A DNA stretch of 64,000 bases from Bacillota bacterium. Lineage in GTDB: Bacteria; Bacillota; UBA4882; UBA8346. The stretch spans positions 107,113 through 171,112 of the forward strand of contig JAEZCE010000023.1 of assembly GCA_023429995.1 (NCBI GenBank), given 5' to 3'. The position numbers were made by a program, and so were the translations under genes. The notes beneath the pieces were generated by a model. It was not told where the DNA came from. It saw only the letters and a list, made by a program, of their open reading frames with translations, and made no database searches. Positions 1 to 8,991 of this stretch are shown one piece after another. How positions within the stretch are numbered: position 1 is the first letter of the stretch; the number at the start of each line of letters is the position of its first letter.

Positions 1-6
1 CACAAA

Positions 7-1956
7 ATGCAACCTGTTCGTGACCTTTGCTGGCTCACTAAACAAAAAAAACCGGGCGCGTTTTCAACATTTTCCATCGCCAGCGACGGGCCGCTGGCAA
101 AAACCATCCAAAGAGAATTTCCCCAGCTGTGTAAAGGGGTAACGCAAGTCAACGGCGAAGCCTCGGTCCGTTTTATCCTGGTTAACGATGCAATCCTCGG
201 CAATGAAGGCTTCATCATCACCAAAACCACTGACGGATTCACCATACGGGGCGTCAGCGAGACGGCCCTACTTTATGGTATGTTCGCCTTGCACCGGTTG
301 GTTAATTCAGATGCCGATACCTTTCCCTATCGTTCCGTTCCGGACCAACATCTCCGGATGCTCAATCACTGGGATAACTTTGACGGCTCCATCGAAAGGG
401 GTTACGCCGGAGAATCTATTTACTATGAGAATAACCGTTTTCGGGGCGATTTGGAGTTGGTTCGTCAATACGCCAGGCTCCTGGCTTCGGTGGGTATTAA
501 CGCCGTTTCCATCAACAATGTGAATGTCAAGAAGCTGGAAGCCGCCTTTATAACGAACGCACTGCCTGATATTAAAGAAATTGCGGGTGTTTTCGCTGCT
601 TATGGAATCAAAACTTTCCTTTGCATTAATTATGCGGCGCCTATGAGAGTGGGCGGGCTGCCCTCGGCTGACCCCCTCGATCCGGCGGTCATCCGTTGGT
701 GGGAACGGGCCGTGGCGGGGATCTACGCGGCAATTTCTGATTTTGCGGGTTTTCTGGTGAAAGCTGACTCTGAAGGAGAACCGGGACCCCTTACTTATGG
801 CAGAAATCACGCCGAAGGCGCCAACATGCTGGCGCGGGTGGTCAGCCCTTACGGGGGGATCGTCATCTGGCGTTGTTTTGTTTACAATTGCGTCCAGGAT
901 TGGCGGGCCCGGACTGTAGATCGGGCCCGGGCCGCTTATGATATTTTCAAACCACTGGACGGGTGTTTCGACGATAATGTGGTCTTGCAGATTAAAAACG
1001 GGCCGATTGATTTTCAGATTCGGGAACCCAATTCCCCCTTGTTTGGAGCGCTGGAAAAGACCAACCAGATTTTGGAGTTTCAAGTGACCCAGGAATATAC
1101 GGGGCAGCAACGGCATGTATGCTATCTGGTTCCCCTGTGGAAAGAGACGCTGGATTATGACACCAAGCATGGATCAGGGGCATATATCAAGAACGTCATT
1201 GGGACACAGTCGCCGAAGCCCGCCAATAGCGGCGTATCTGCCGTGGTTAATGTGGGGATGGACGCCAACTGGACCGGACATAAGCTGGCCCAAGCCAACC
1301 TTTATGGCTACGGGCGGCTAATCTGGGACAACAGCCTGTCTTCCGAGAAGATTGCCAACGAATGGACCCGGCTTAGTTTTGATCTTTCTGAGGAAGACGC
1401 CGCCAAGGTGGTAACCATCCTGACCGCTTCCCGGGCCGCTTACGAGGACTACACCTGTCCCTTGGCCGTCGGTTTTATGTGTAAACCGGGGAATCACTAC
1501 GGGGTGGACGTTGACGGCTATGAATATGACCGATGGGGGACTTACCATTACGCGGACCGGGAGGGAGTCGGCAGGGAACGTTCCGTGGACAAGGGAACCG
1601 GCTTCACCGCCCAATACTCCAAGGAGCGTTGCGCGGAGTATGAGTCGTTGCAGACTTGCCCGGATGAGTGTTTACTCTTTTTTCATCATGTGCCTTACAC
1701 CCATGTGCTGCAAAGCGGTAAAACCGTTATTCAGCATATTTATGATGCCCATTTCGAGGGTTTCGCGAAAGTCGAGAAATTTATCGACCTTTGGGAAAGC
1801 CTGGAGGGAAAAGTCGAAGAAGCAAGTTTTTTGAATGTCCGGGAACGATTGGAGGAGCAGTTACGGAGCGCGCGGGAATGGCGCGACCAGATCAACACCT
1901 ACTTTTATCGTAAGTCCGGAATCGGAGATGAAAAGGGCAGATTAATTTATCCATAA
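7..1956 (+). CDS. aguA: Alpha-glucuronidase, GH67
   Basis: Cytoplasmic enzyme of about 649 residues that removes 4-O-methyl-glucuronic acid from the non-reducing end of xylo-oligosaccharides. The sequence is colinear with GH67 enzymes. The general acid is E256 in KADSE, and the pair that activates water is D335 (NGPIDFQ) and E363 (TQEYTG). The HWDN, SIERGYAG, INNVNV and HHVPYTH blocks are also present. There is no signal peptide. Only six bases precede the ATG, so the ribosome site is not visible. The N-terminus aligns near the usual family start, so the gene is probably complete. It opens an operon with a sugar ABC transporter and an esterase, which fits uptake of aldouronic acids. Catalytic residue roles come from family knowledge. 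Confidence 0.96.
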   Translation: MQPVRDLCWLTKQKKPGAFSTFSIASDGPLAKTIQREFPQLCKGVTQVNGEASVRFILVNDAILGNEGFIITKTTDGFTIRGVSETALLYGMFALHRLVNSDADTFPYRSVPDQHLRMLNHWDNFDGSIERGYAGESIYYENNRFRGDLELVRQYARLLASVGINAVSINNVNVKKLEAAFITNALPDIKEIAGVFAAYGIKTFLCINYAAPMRVGGLPSADPLDPAVIRWWERAVAGIYAAISDFAGFLVKADSEGEPGPLTYGRNHAEGANMLARVVSPYGGIVIWRCFVYNCVQDWRARTVDRARAAYDIFKPLDGCFDDNVVLQIKNGPIDFQIREPNSPLFGALEKTNQILEFQVTQEYTGQQRHVCYLVPLWKETLDYDTKHGSGAYIKNVIGTQSPKPANSGVSAVVNVGMDANWTGHKLAQANLYGYGRLIWDNSLSSEKIANEWTRLSFDLSEEDAAKVVTILTASRAAYEDYTCPLAVGFMCKPGNHYGVDVDGYEYDRWGTYHYADREGVGRERSVDKGTGFTAQYSKERCAEYESLQTCPDECLLFFHHVPYTHVLQSGKTVIQHIYDAHFEGFAKVEKFIDLWESLEGKVEEASFLNVRERLEEQLRSAREWRDQINTYFYRKSGIGDEKGRLIYP

Positions 1957-2034
1957 GAAAGGAGGTTGGTAAGTATTTATCAGGATTTAAAAAAATATCA
2001 AAACACGGCAAGTCAAAGAAAAGGGGGTAAGAAA

Positions 2035-3354
2035 ATGAGAAAATTCAGTATGATAAGCCCAATTATCGTATTTTTTCTCGTCGGAGCGCTTCTGACCGGT
2101 TGTGGGGAGAAGAAGGTAGAAAAAATCAACTTTTCCTGGTGGGGGAATGACGACCGTCATCAGGCGACCCAGAAAGCCATCGATGCCTTCAATACTGCCC
2201 ATAAAGGAGAGATTGAAGTTGTCGGCCAGCCTTCCGGCTTCGGCAATCTGGACGAAGTGTTCGCAACCCGTTATGCGGGCGGCAACCCTTCGGATGTCAT
2301 GACCGTCAACTTTCCATGGGTATTGCAGTATAGCCCCCATGGCGACGGATTCTACGATTTAGACAAAGCTAAAGACATTTTTGACTTCTCTCAGTATGAT
2401 CCCAAATTTTTAGCGGCAGGTAAGACCGGCGGTTCCCAGCAAGTTATCCCTTATGGCCAGAACACTCTGTGCTTTTTTGCCAATAAGTCCGCTTACCAGA
2501 GGGTTGGCATCAGCGAGATTCCCAAAACCTTTGAGGAATACAAAGCGGCCGCCAAAAAATTTACGGCCAAAAATCCCAATACATACCTGATTGTCAGCCC
2601 TACCTTTCGTTTCGCCGCCATCTATTATTTGCAACAAAAGACCGGCAAAGGTGAATTTGCCGACGACTTGAGCATGAACTATACAGTGGAAGACTATAAG
2701 GAAGCCCTCTCCTGGTATAAGAATTTAGTAGACGCCCATGTATTCTGCTCCAGAAAAGACTACATCGAAAATGTAGGATCCAATCCGGTTTCCATTGCTC
2801 AAAACGCCAAGTATATTCAAGGCGGTTATGTGGGTGTGCTGGAATGGAGCGGCGGTGTGGCCTCTAACGCGGCAACCCTGGCGGAAAAGGGTGATCGGAT
2901 GGTAATCGCGGATTTACCAATCATCGACGGCACGGTATTTAAAGGGACTATGGCAAAACCGTCCATGACTTTCGCTATCGCCAAACATTCCAAGAGCCCG
3001 CGGGCGGCTGCGGAATTCTTACAGTACATTTTAAATGATCCCGCGGGCGTTAGATTGATGGGCAGCACCCGCGGCATGGTGGCTTCCAAATCTGCCAAAG
3101 CGGAATTGGAAAGAGGTGGCCAAATTACGGGACCGGTGAAAGAGGCTTATGATTTTACCGAAAAAGCAGAAGTCATCAATAACTCTCCGATTTTTGAGGA
3201 CGCTATCTTCACAAATGCTTACGAGAGTAATTATGAAGCTTTTGAGTTCGGCAAGCTGACCGCTGAGCAAGCCGCCCAGGCCATCTACAACGCCAACAGC
3301 GAAGAAGTCGCCAAGTTAAAGAAACAGTATGGTAAGGAAGGGCATTCGATTTAA
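2035..3354 (+). CDS. Sugar ABC transporter substrate-binding lipoprotein
   Basis: Extracellular family 1 solute-binding protein of 439 residues, anchored as a lipoprotein. The start is taken at the ATG at 2035, which has AAGGGGG about 7 bases upstream. A longer frame from 1966 lacks both a good site and a signal. The signal peptide MRKFSMISPIIVFFLVG ends in the lipobox LTGC. The mature protein starts with an NFSWWGND strand, common in MalE-like binding proteins. It follows the GH67 gene by 78 bases and precedes two permeases, so the likely ligand is a glucuronoxylan oligosaccharide (inference from context). Confidence 0.9.
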   Translation: MRKFSMISPIIVFFLVGALLTGCGEKKVEKINFSWWGNDDRHQATQKAIDAFNTAHKGEIEVVGQPSGFGNLDEVFATRYAGGNPSDVMTVNFPWVLQYSPHGDGFYDLDKAKDIFDFSQYDPKFLAAGKTGGSQQVIPYGQNTLCFFANKSAYQRVGISEIPKTFEEYKAAAKKFTAKNPNTYLIVSPTFRFAAIYYLQQKTGKGEFADDLSMNYTVEDYKEALSWYKNLVDAHVFCSRKDYIENVGSNPVSIAQNAKYIQGGYVGVLEWSGGVASNAATLAEKGDRMVIADLPIIDGTVFKGTMAKPSMTFAIAKHSKSPRAAAEFLQYILNDPAGVRLMGSTRGMVASKSAKAELERGGQITGPVKEAYDFTEKAEVINNSPIFEDAIFTNAYESNYEAFEFGKLTAEQAAQAIYNANSEEVAKLKKQYGKEGHSI

Positions 3355-3392
3355 AACGGGCGCGCACGCATTACCCTATAGGCAAGGATGTC

Positions 3393-3415
3393 GCGGGAGA
3401 AGTCGTTTCTCCCGC
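3393..3415 (+). promoter_or_regulatory. Intercistronic stem-loop between binding protein and permease genes
   Basis: GCGGGAGA pairs perfectly with TCTCCCGC (8 bp) around a 7-base loop. It lies in the 137-base gap after the binding protein and before the first permease, with no T tract after it. Such hairpins often stabilise the upstream mRNA or damp read-through, so that binding protein exceeds permease. That role is inferred. Confidence 0.55.
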
Positions 3416-3491
3416 ACGTCAGTATGGGGAGCCTTTGGCGGCGTGATGATATGGCAGATTTTTAGCATCGCTGGAATGGAGGGAAAACTTT

Positions 3492-4367
3492 TTGAAAAAT
3501 AGTAAAATGGGTTTATTGTATATTCTTCCATGGCTTGCCGGAATATTTTTTTTAACGGTTTATCCATTCGCCCATGCGCTAATCATTGGTTTTACCGATT
3601 ACAATCTGGTACGGGATCCGCATTTTATCGGGCTTACCAACTATCTAAAACTCTTTAGAGACAAAGAATTTATCGGCACCCTGGTAGCCACGGTGAAATA
3701 TACAGTTTTTACCGTGCCTTTGCAGTTGGCGTTCGCGCTTTTTATCGCTTTCATTTTAAATTTCAAGCTTAGAGCCATTAACTTTTACCGGACCGCTTAC
3801 TATGTGCCGTCGCTCCTGGGCGGAAATGTTGCGGTTGCGGTACTATGGCGGTTCCTCTTCCAGCAGGATGGTTTTATCAACCGTTTTATCGGTATTTTCG
3901 GTATCGCGCCCGTTTCGTGGCTATCCTCCACCGGTGGGGCCATGACGGTCATCATCCTCCTTAAGGTGTGGCAATTTGGTTCGGCGATGCTGATCTTTCT
4001 GGCGGCCTTAAAGGATGTGCCGCAGGAACTTTATGAAGCGACCATCTGTGATGGCGCGGGTAAAGTGCGCTCTTTCTTTGGGATCACCATTCCGCTGATT
4101 ACCCCGGCCATCTTTTTTAATCTGGTCATGCAATTGGTTAACGCCTTCCAGGAATTTAACGGGCCTTATCTGGTGACCGGAAAGGGGCCCTTAAACGCCA
4201 CCTATTTGACAAGTATGTTTGTCTATGATAACGCCTTTAAGTTCTTTAACATGGGTTATGCCAGCGCCGCAAGCTGGGTGTTGTTCGTGATTATTGTCGG
4301 CGTCACCGTAGCGCTTTTCACCACACAGGATAAGTGGGTATTTTACTCGGACGAAGGTGGTCGGTAA
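3492..4367 (+). CDS. Sugar ABC transporter permease, MalF/UgpA type
   Basis: Inner-membrane permease of 291 residues with about six transmembrane segments. It starts at a TTG preceded by GGAGGG 8 bases upstream. The EAA loop is visible around ELYEATICDGAGKVRSFFGI, followed by the ITIPLI turn that contacts the ATPase. It pairs with the next gene, 3 bases downstream. No ATP-binding gene is present in the operon, so the transporter must use a shared MsmK-type ATPase encoded elsewhere, as is common in Bacillota. Confidence 0.92.
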   Translation: MKNSKMGLLYILPWLAGIFFLTVYPFAHALIIGFTDYNLVRDPHFIGLTNYLKLFRDKEFIGTLVATVKYTVFTVPLQLAFALFIAFILNFKLRAINFYRTAYYVPSLLGGNVAVAVLWRFLFQQDGFINRFIGIFGIAPVSWLSSTGGAMTVIILLKVWQFGSAMLIFLAALKDVPQELYEATICDGAGKVRSFFGITIPLITPAIFFNLVMQLVNAFQEFNGPYLVTGKGPLNATYLTSMFVYDNAFKFFNMGYASAASWVLFVIIVGVTVALFTTQDKWVFYSDEGGR

Positions 4368-4370
4368 ATC

Positions 4371-5261
4371 ATGGCCAGACAGCAGATTTATACACCCAGC
4401 CTGGTAGAACAAAGCAAGCGGCGAAGCCGGATGATCGCTGCCATCACCCGCCATATCATCCTGACCGTTGTGGCGATGATCATGATATATCCTATCCTTT
4501 GGCTACTGGGGGCGACCTTCAAAACCAACAATGAAATTTTTACATCCATTAATTTCATCCCCGGCCACTTTGACTTCACACCGTATATTGAAGGATGGAA
4601 AACCCGGACGCCCTATTCGTTTACAACCTTCTTTTGCAATACCTTTGCGTTCGTCCTGCCGAAGATCATTTTTTCCCTTGTTACCAGCGCGTTGACAGCT
4701 TACGGTTTTGCCCGTTTTAATTTTCCGTTCAAGAAAATACTTTTTTCCCTGTTAATGGCGACAATGTTCCTGCCGGCGGTGGTGACCCGGATTCCCCTCT
4801 ATCTGCTCTGGAAACAGTTGGGCCTCTTAGACACCTATGTGCCCCTCATCGCACCGGCGGTCTTTGCTAACGAGCCTTTTTTCGTCTTTATGCTCATTCA
4901 ATTTTTGCGTTCCACCCCGACTTATCTGGATGAGGCGGCGACTATCGATGGCTGTAATTCCTTTCAGATTTTTTGGTACACCCTGTTGCCGGTCTTGAAG
5001 CCCGCCCTGATCAGTTGTGTCATTTTCCAGTTCGTATGGAGCTTCAACGACTTTTTAGGACCGCTTATCTATGTGACTAGCCTGGAGAAGTATCCGGTGG
5101 CCCTGGCCCTGAAAATGTCCATCGATCAAAGCAGCGGTATCGTGCAATGGAACCAGATCTTAGCCATGTCCTTCTTGGCGCTCATACCGGCGCTGGTTTT
5201 GTTCTTTACTTGTCAAAAGTATTTCGTCGAAGGCGTTGCGACTACAGGTGTGAAAGGATAA
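4371..5261 (+). CDS. Sugar ABC transporter permease, MalG type
   Basis: Second permease of 296 residues, six predicted transmembrane segments. The EAA motif reads YLDEAATIDGCNSFQIFW, and the C-terminus ends in the usual YFVEGVATTGVKG. The ATG sits 3 bases after the preceding stop, with AAGGTGG upstream. Together with the gene at 3492 it should form the channel for the substrate captured by the lipoprotein at 2035. Confidence 0.93.
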   Translation: MARQQIYTPSLVEQSKRRSRMIAAITRHIILTVVAMIMIYPILWLLGATFKTNNEIFTSINFIPGHFDFTPYIEGWKTRTPYSFTTFFCNTFAFVLPKIIFSLVTSALTAYGFARFNFPFKKILFSLLMATMFLPAVVTRIPLYLLWKQLGLLDTYVPLIAPAVFANEPFFVFMLIQFLRSTPTYLDEAATIDGCNSFQIFWYTLLPVLKPALISCVIFQFVWSFNDFLGPLIYVTSLEKYPVALALKMSIDQSSGIVQWNQILAMSFLALIPALVLFFTCQKYFVEGVATTGVKG

Positions 5262-5267
5262 ATTTTT

Positions 5268-7238
5268 ATGGAACCGGACCCCCAAAAATTACTCTTTAAG
5301 GTGACGCCTATGGTTTCGGATCATGCCGTTCTGCAAAGGGGCTGCCCTGTTGTGATCCGGGGCAAGGCAACGCCCCATGAGACGGTCAACGTCATAGTGC
5401 GCTCGGAACTTCAGGAGGCGTTTACCGGATCCATCCGGGCCGATGCCTCCGGCAAGTGGAAGATATCCCTACCGGCGCTTCCGGCGGGAGGGCCTTACGG
5501 TTTTATCTTTTCCAGCGGCGATCAGTTCCTGGCTTTCAAGGATATCTACTTCGGAGATGTCTATTTACTAGCAGGCCAGTCCAATATGGAGCTCCCCATG
5601 GAGCGGGTAAAATACTGTTACCCCCAGGACTATCGGGTAGGAATCTCTCTGAACTCCAAGTCTTCCAGTGAGCGTTCCCCCAGTCAACCAGGCTCCGAAC
5701 CTGCCGGTGAACTGAGGGAGGTCCCTGTCCGCCAATTTAAAGTCCCCATTGAATGGGATTTTAAAGAGGAACATTTGGAACTATCCGGCGGGGAATGGAT
5801 TTCAGCTACACCAATGGATACACGGAATTTCAGCGCCGTTGGTTTCTTTTTCGCCAAAACCCTCTATGAAACCTACCATGTCCCCATTGGATTGATTTTG
5901 ACAGCCGTAGGAGGGACCCGCATCCAGTCATGGCTCTCCCGCGAGAAACTGCGGGATTTTCCAGCGGAACTGAACCTGGCGGATGGTTGCACAAATGACG
6001 TTTATGTAAAAAAGACGCTGGCGAGTGATGCTCAACGGACCAAACAATGGTGGGAAGATTTAGAAGGCTTGGATCGGGGTATGAAAGCGGCTTCACCTTG
6101 GCGAGGGATTTCCCTTGACACTCCTTGGGACGGGATCGCGGAGCTACAAAATCCCGGCGTTATCTGGTTTCGCAAAGTGGTTGAGATTCCTCCGGAACTG
6201 GCGGGAAAACCCGCGCGCCTATCCCTGGGCACAATTCGGGACGCTGATGTGACCTATTTGAACGGAGTTCGGGTGGGTAATATCACTTACCAATACCCGC
6301 CCCGGGAATATGAACTCCCCGCCGGGTTGCCGGCGGGCTGCAATGAAATCACCATCCGTGTCGCTGCTCTCCACGGGCGGGGATGTTTTACAAAAGGGAA
6401 GAAACGTTGCCTGCTGTGGGATGGAACCGTGATGGATCTTTCCGATGGTTGGGAATACGTCCGGGGCGCCGACATGCCTCCTCTGGCGGAACCAACCTTT
6501 TTCGAAAGGATTCCCACCGGCATGTACCAAGCGATGATCGCTCCCCTTCACGATTTTTCCCTAAAGGGTGTTTTATGGTATCAGGGGGAGAGCAACGCCG
6601 ACGAGGGCGAGCGCTATCCCGCTTATTTCAGCCGTTTAACTGACCTTTGGCGGGAAAAGTGGCGCATACCGGACCTTCCAGTACTTTTTGTCCAGCTTCC
6701 CAATTATGATTTGGAAGACGCCGTTCATTGGGTAGCTTTTCGCGATATGCAAAGGACCCTTACCGCGATTCCTCATACCGCCATGGTGGTATCCATCGAT
6801 TGCGGGGAGGAAAACGATTTGCATCCGACGGAGAAAATGCCTATTGGACAACGTTTGGCCTATGCGGCCTTTCAAGAGGTGTATGGGGAAAACGACGACT
6901 GGCTCAGCCCACTGATTAGCGGTGTAGAGAGCGAATCAGGCTCTGGAACGTTAATTCTGCAATTCGCCAACGCCGCCAATGGTTTGGAAACCACGGACGG
7001 CAAGGCGCCGAGTGGATTTGAAATTGAATGGCGAAAGGAGCTAACAGGCGAGGTCATATTCAACTCTGTCAGCGGAACGATTACCGAAAACCGGGTAATT
7101 TTACCTCTTGCCGGGTTGGGGACGAATGTCTCCCGGACGATTATTGCCGTGCGCTACGCCTATTCCAATACTCCGAAAGACGCTAACCTTTGTAACAAAA
7201 AGGGACTACCGGCGGCGCCATTTTACATAAAACTGTAA
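5268..7238 (+). CDS. Sialate O-acetylesterase-like SGNH carbohydrate esterase
   Basis: A 656-residue esterase of the SASA/DUF303 type. The nucleophile block GQSNM has S105. The second block GGTRIQSWLS is near 215, the WYQGESN block is near 437-443, and the acid-base pair is D517/H519 in ENDLHP. Between the halves of the catalytic fold, about residues 255-405, lies an inserted beta-rich galactose-binding-like module. No signal peptide is seen, so it probably acts inside the cell. Encoded 7 bases after the permease and in the same operon as GH67, it most likely deacetylates imported xylo-oligosaccharides. The substrate is inferred. Confidence 0.85.
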   Translation: MEPDPQKLLFKVTPMVSDHAVLQRGCPVVIRGKATPHETVNVIVRSELQEAFTGSIRADASGKWKISLPALPAGGPYGFIFSSGDQFLAFKDIYFGDVYLLAGQSNMELPMERVKYCYPQDYRVGISLNSKSSSERSPSQPGSEPAGELREVPVRQFKVPIEWDFKEEHLELSGGEWISATPMDTRNFSAVGFFFAKTLYETYHVPIGLILTAVGGTRIQSWLSREKLRDFPAELNLADGCTNDVYVKKTLASDAQRTKQWWEDLEGLDRGMKAASPWRGISLDTPWDGIAELQNPGVIWFRKVVEIPPELAGKPARLSLGTIRDADVTYLNGVRVGNITYQYPPREYELPAGLPAGCNEITIRVAALHGRGCFTKGKKRCLLWDGTVMDLSDGWEYVRGADMPPLAEPTFFERIPTGMYQAMIAPLHDFSLKGVLWYQGESNADEGERYPAYFSRLTDLWREKWRIPDLPVLFVQLPNYDLEDAVHWVAFRDMQRTLTAIPHTAMVVSIDCGEENDLHPTEKMPIGQRLAYAAFQEVYGENDDWLSPLISGVESESGSGTLILQFANAANGLETTDGKAPSGFEIEWRKELTGEVIFNSVSGTITENRVILPLAGLGTNVSRTIIAVRYAYSNTPKDANLCNKKGLPAAPFYIKL

Positions 7239-7292
7239 GCCGTTTTTTGGGGATGAGATCCAGATGGATAGGTAAAAAGGATGGGTTTTTAT

Positions 7293-8264
7293 ATGGAAAA
7301 AAATCAGAAAGCAAGAAAGAATGCCCTCATTATTGGCGGAAGCGGGGGCTTGAGCGGACGCCTGGCCACTATGGCGCAAGATGAGTATCAGGTGTGGGCT
7401 TTGACTAGGGGCATGCGCCCGGTGGGGGAAGGGATTCAATCCCTCGTCGCCGACCGTAATGACGAGGATGCCTTTCAGAGTGCGGTCCTGGGCGTAGGCA
7501 TCCAGTGGGATGTTGTATTTGACTGCATTTGTATGAAGGAGTCCCACGCCGAACAGGACTTGCGAGTATTACCAAAGGTGAGCAAAAGGTTGGTGGTGAT
7601 TTCCACTGATTCCGTCTACGACCCCGCCCATAAGGAAACCCCTCAAACGGAGGAAACTGAGTATTATGTAGTGGACGGGAAAGACTTGCCCGAGGGAAGC
7701 TATGCGGGGAACAAACGAAAAATGGAAAAAGTATTTCTACGCTATTGGGGGGAGGAAAAGCAACAAGCAGAACAGGCTTCTTTGGCGGTGACCCTCTTCC
7801 GGCCCGGACATATTTACGGCCCTGGATTTTTAATCGGCTGCTATCCCCAACACAGCCGCCAACCAAAGCTACCCGACCTGATTGTAAAGGGCATGCCTCT
7901 ATCACTCGTAGCAGGCGGTATTTACCTCACCCAGCCGATCTTCGTTGATGACTTGGCCGCGACCATGCTGGACTGTGTAAATAACCATAATACCTTCGGG
8001 GAAATCTTTGGTATCGGTGGCCCGAAGGCGGTTGAAAATCGAATTTACTATGAACTCATCGGCCAGCTTTTGGGAAAACGTGTTACGATAAAGGAAATCC
8101 CTCTGACCGGCTATGGGAGTGCCCATCCTGAGTTTGCCGGTCATCTGAACCACCGGATTTACGACTTGAGCAAATTGCGTGGGACCGGAGTGCGGTGCCC
8201 AGCCACTCCGTTAAAGGAGGGGCTGAGGATACATTTGGAATCGTTGGGCTATGCGACGGTGTGA
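7293..8264 (+). CDS. NAD-dependent epimerase/dehydratase-like protein (extended SDR)
   Basis: A Rossmann-fold protein of about 323 residues. The dinucleotide loop GGSGGLSG is at the N-terminus, and a YAGNK sequence fits the catalytic YxxxK of extended short-chain dehydrogenases, preceded by the STDS strand. The ATG at 7293 is preferred because AAAGGATGG lies about 8 bases upstream; an in-frame ATG at 7281 has that site too close. It is the last gene of the xylan operon, 54 bases after the esterase. The substrate is unknown; a sugar nucleotide or uronate derivative is only a guess. Confidence 0.75.
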   Translation: MEKNQKARKNALIIGGSGGLSGRLATMAQDEYQVWALTRGMRPVGEGIQSLVADRNDEDAFQSAVLGVGIQWDVVFDCICMKESHAEQDLRVLPKVSKRLVVISTDSVYDPAHKETPQTEETEYYVVDGKDLPEGSYAGNKRKMEKVFLRYWGEEKQQAEQASLAVTLFRPGHIYGPGFLIGCYPQHSRQPKLPDLIVKGMPLSLVAGGIYLTQPIFVDDLAATMLDCVNNHNTFGEIFGIGGPKAVENRIYYELIGQLLGKRVTIKEIPLTGYGSAHPEFAGHLNHRIYDLSKLRGTGVRCPATPLKEGLRIHLESLGYATV

Positions 8265-8991
8265 CCGCTAAAGCGGATCATTGAAATCTCCCATGAGATT
8301 ATGGATGTGTCGCTTTCGGGGTGTGGCTACCAAGTATTTATTCTTTTTTGTTCTAATCCTACCTGTTTATGCCGGTTTCAATATTTTTAAGGAAGCCTAT
8401 AGCTTCTCCATCCAAAATAATATTTGGGCAAGCCAGCCAAATCAAGTAAAGTCTTCCTTTGGTGATTAAGCCTATTTTACTTCAAAAAATCTAATAAATC
8501 CCCGGATTGCTATGAATATTTTACAAAGCTTATCAACATAATCATCGGAGTGGTGACGCTGCACCCAGCCAGGATGAATTTATCTAACCCGCAAACTCCA
8601 GGAAGCCGGGAAAATCATGGGTATTGAACTGCTGGGCCACGAGATAAGAGGAGAGAAGAGTTATTTTAGTCTGAAGGAAAAAAGATTGTTATGAAGTGAA
8701 AAGGGAACGAGAAAAAGGTAAGAATCGACAAATAAGCCAGCGATTAAAGTTTTTCTTCGTAGGGTTTTTTATTTCGGCTTATCAATTATTCCCAGCGAAT
8801 CCTTGAATCCTGTGAATCATGGTCTCTTTTTGCGTGATGGGAGAGAGCATAGGCCGGCGAAACGGGTTTTTAAAATTCTCAAACTTCAAACTTCTCATTT
8901 GCGAACTTCTAGAAGTCCGGAAAACTTATTCCTCAGAAACAAAAATGAGGGTTTTCATGAAATGAAACCACCTCCATATGTTTTTCCTTAT
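8265..8991. other. Long intergenic stretch with only a radC remnant
   Basis: 727 bases between the epimerase and the converging transporter gene. The only recognisable coding trace is the radC tail at 8537-8694, listed separately. An open frame at 8281-8469 has no ribosome site and no recognised motif. The rest shows no gene. Confidence 0.5.
8537..8694 (+). pseudogene. radC C-terminal remnant, frameshifted
   Basis: The frame from 8537 reads HNHRSGDAAPSQDEFI, which matches the metal-binding HNHPSGDP.PS block of RadC/JAB-domain proteins. It then hits a stop at 8585. The frame starting at 8587 continues with TRKLQEAGKIMGIELLGHE and ends SYFSLKEKRLL, the standard RadC C-terminus. A small indel near 8580 therefore separates the two halves, and everything N-terminal is missing. 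RadC genes often travel with mobile elements, so this may be the scar of one. Confidence 0.75.

Noticed and set aside
307..1170. 287-codon open frame on the minus strand
   Set aside because: Lies entirely inside the GH67 gene, whose active-site blocks are on the plus strand; no ribosome site and no protein-like motif.
8281..8469. 62-codon plus-strand frame with a hydrophobic stretch
   Set aside because: No ribosome binding site and no recognised similarity; inside a decayed region.
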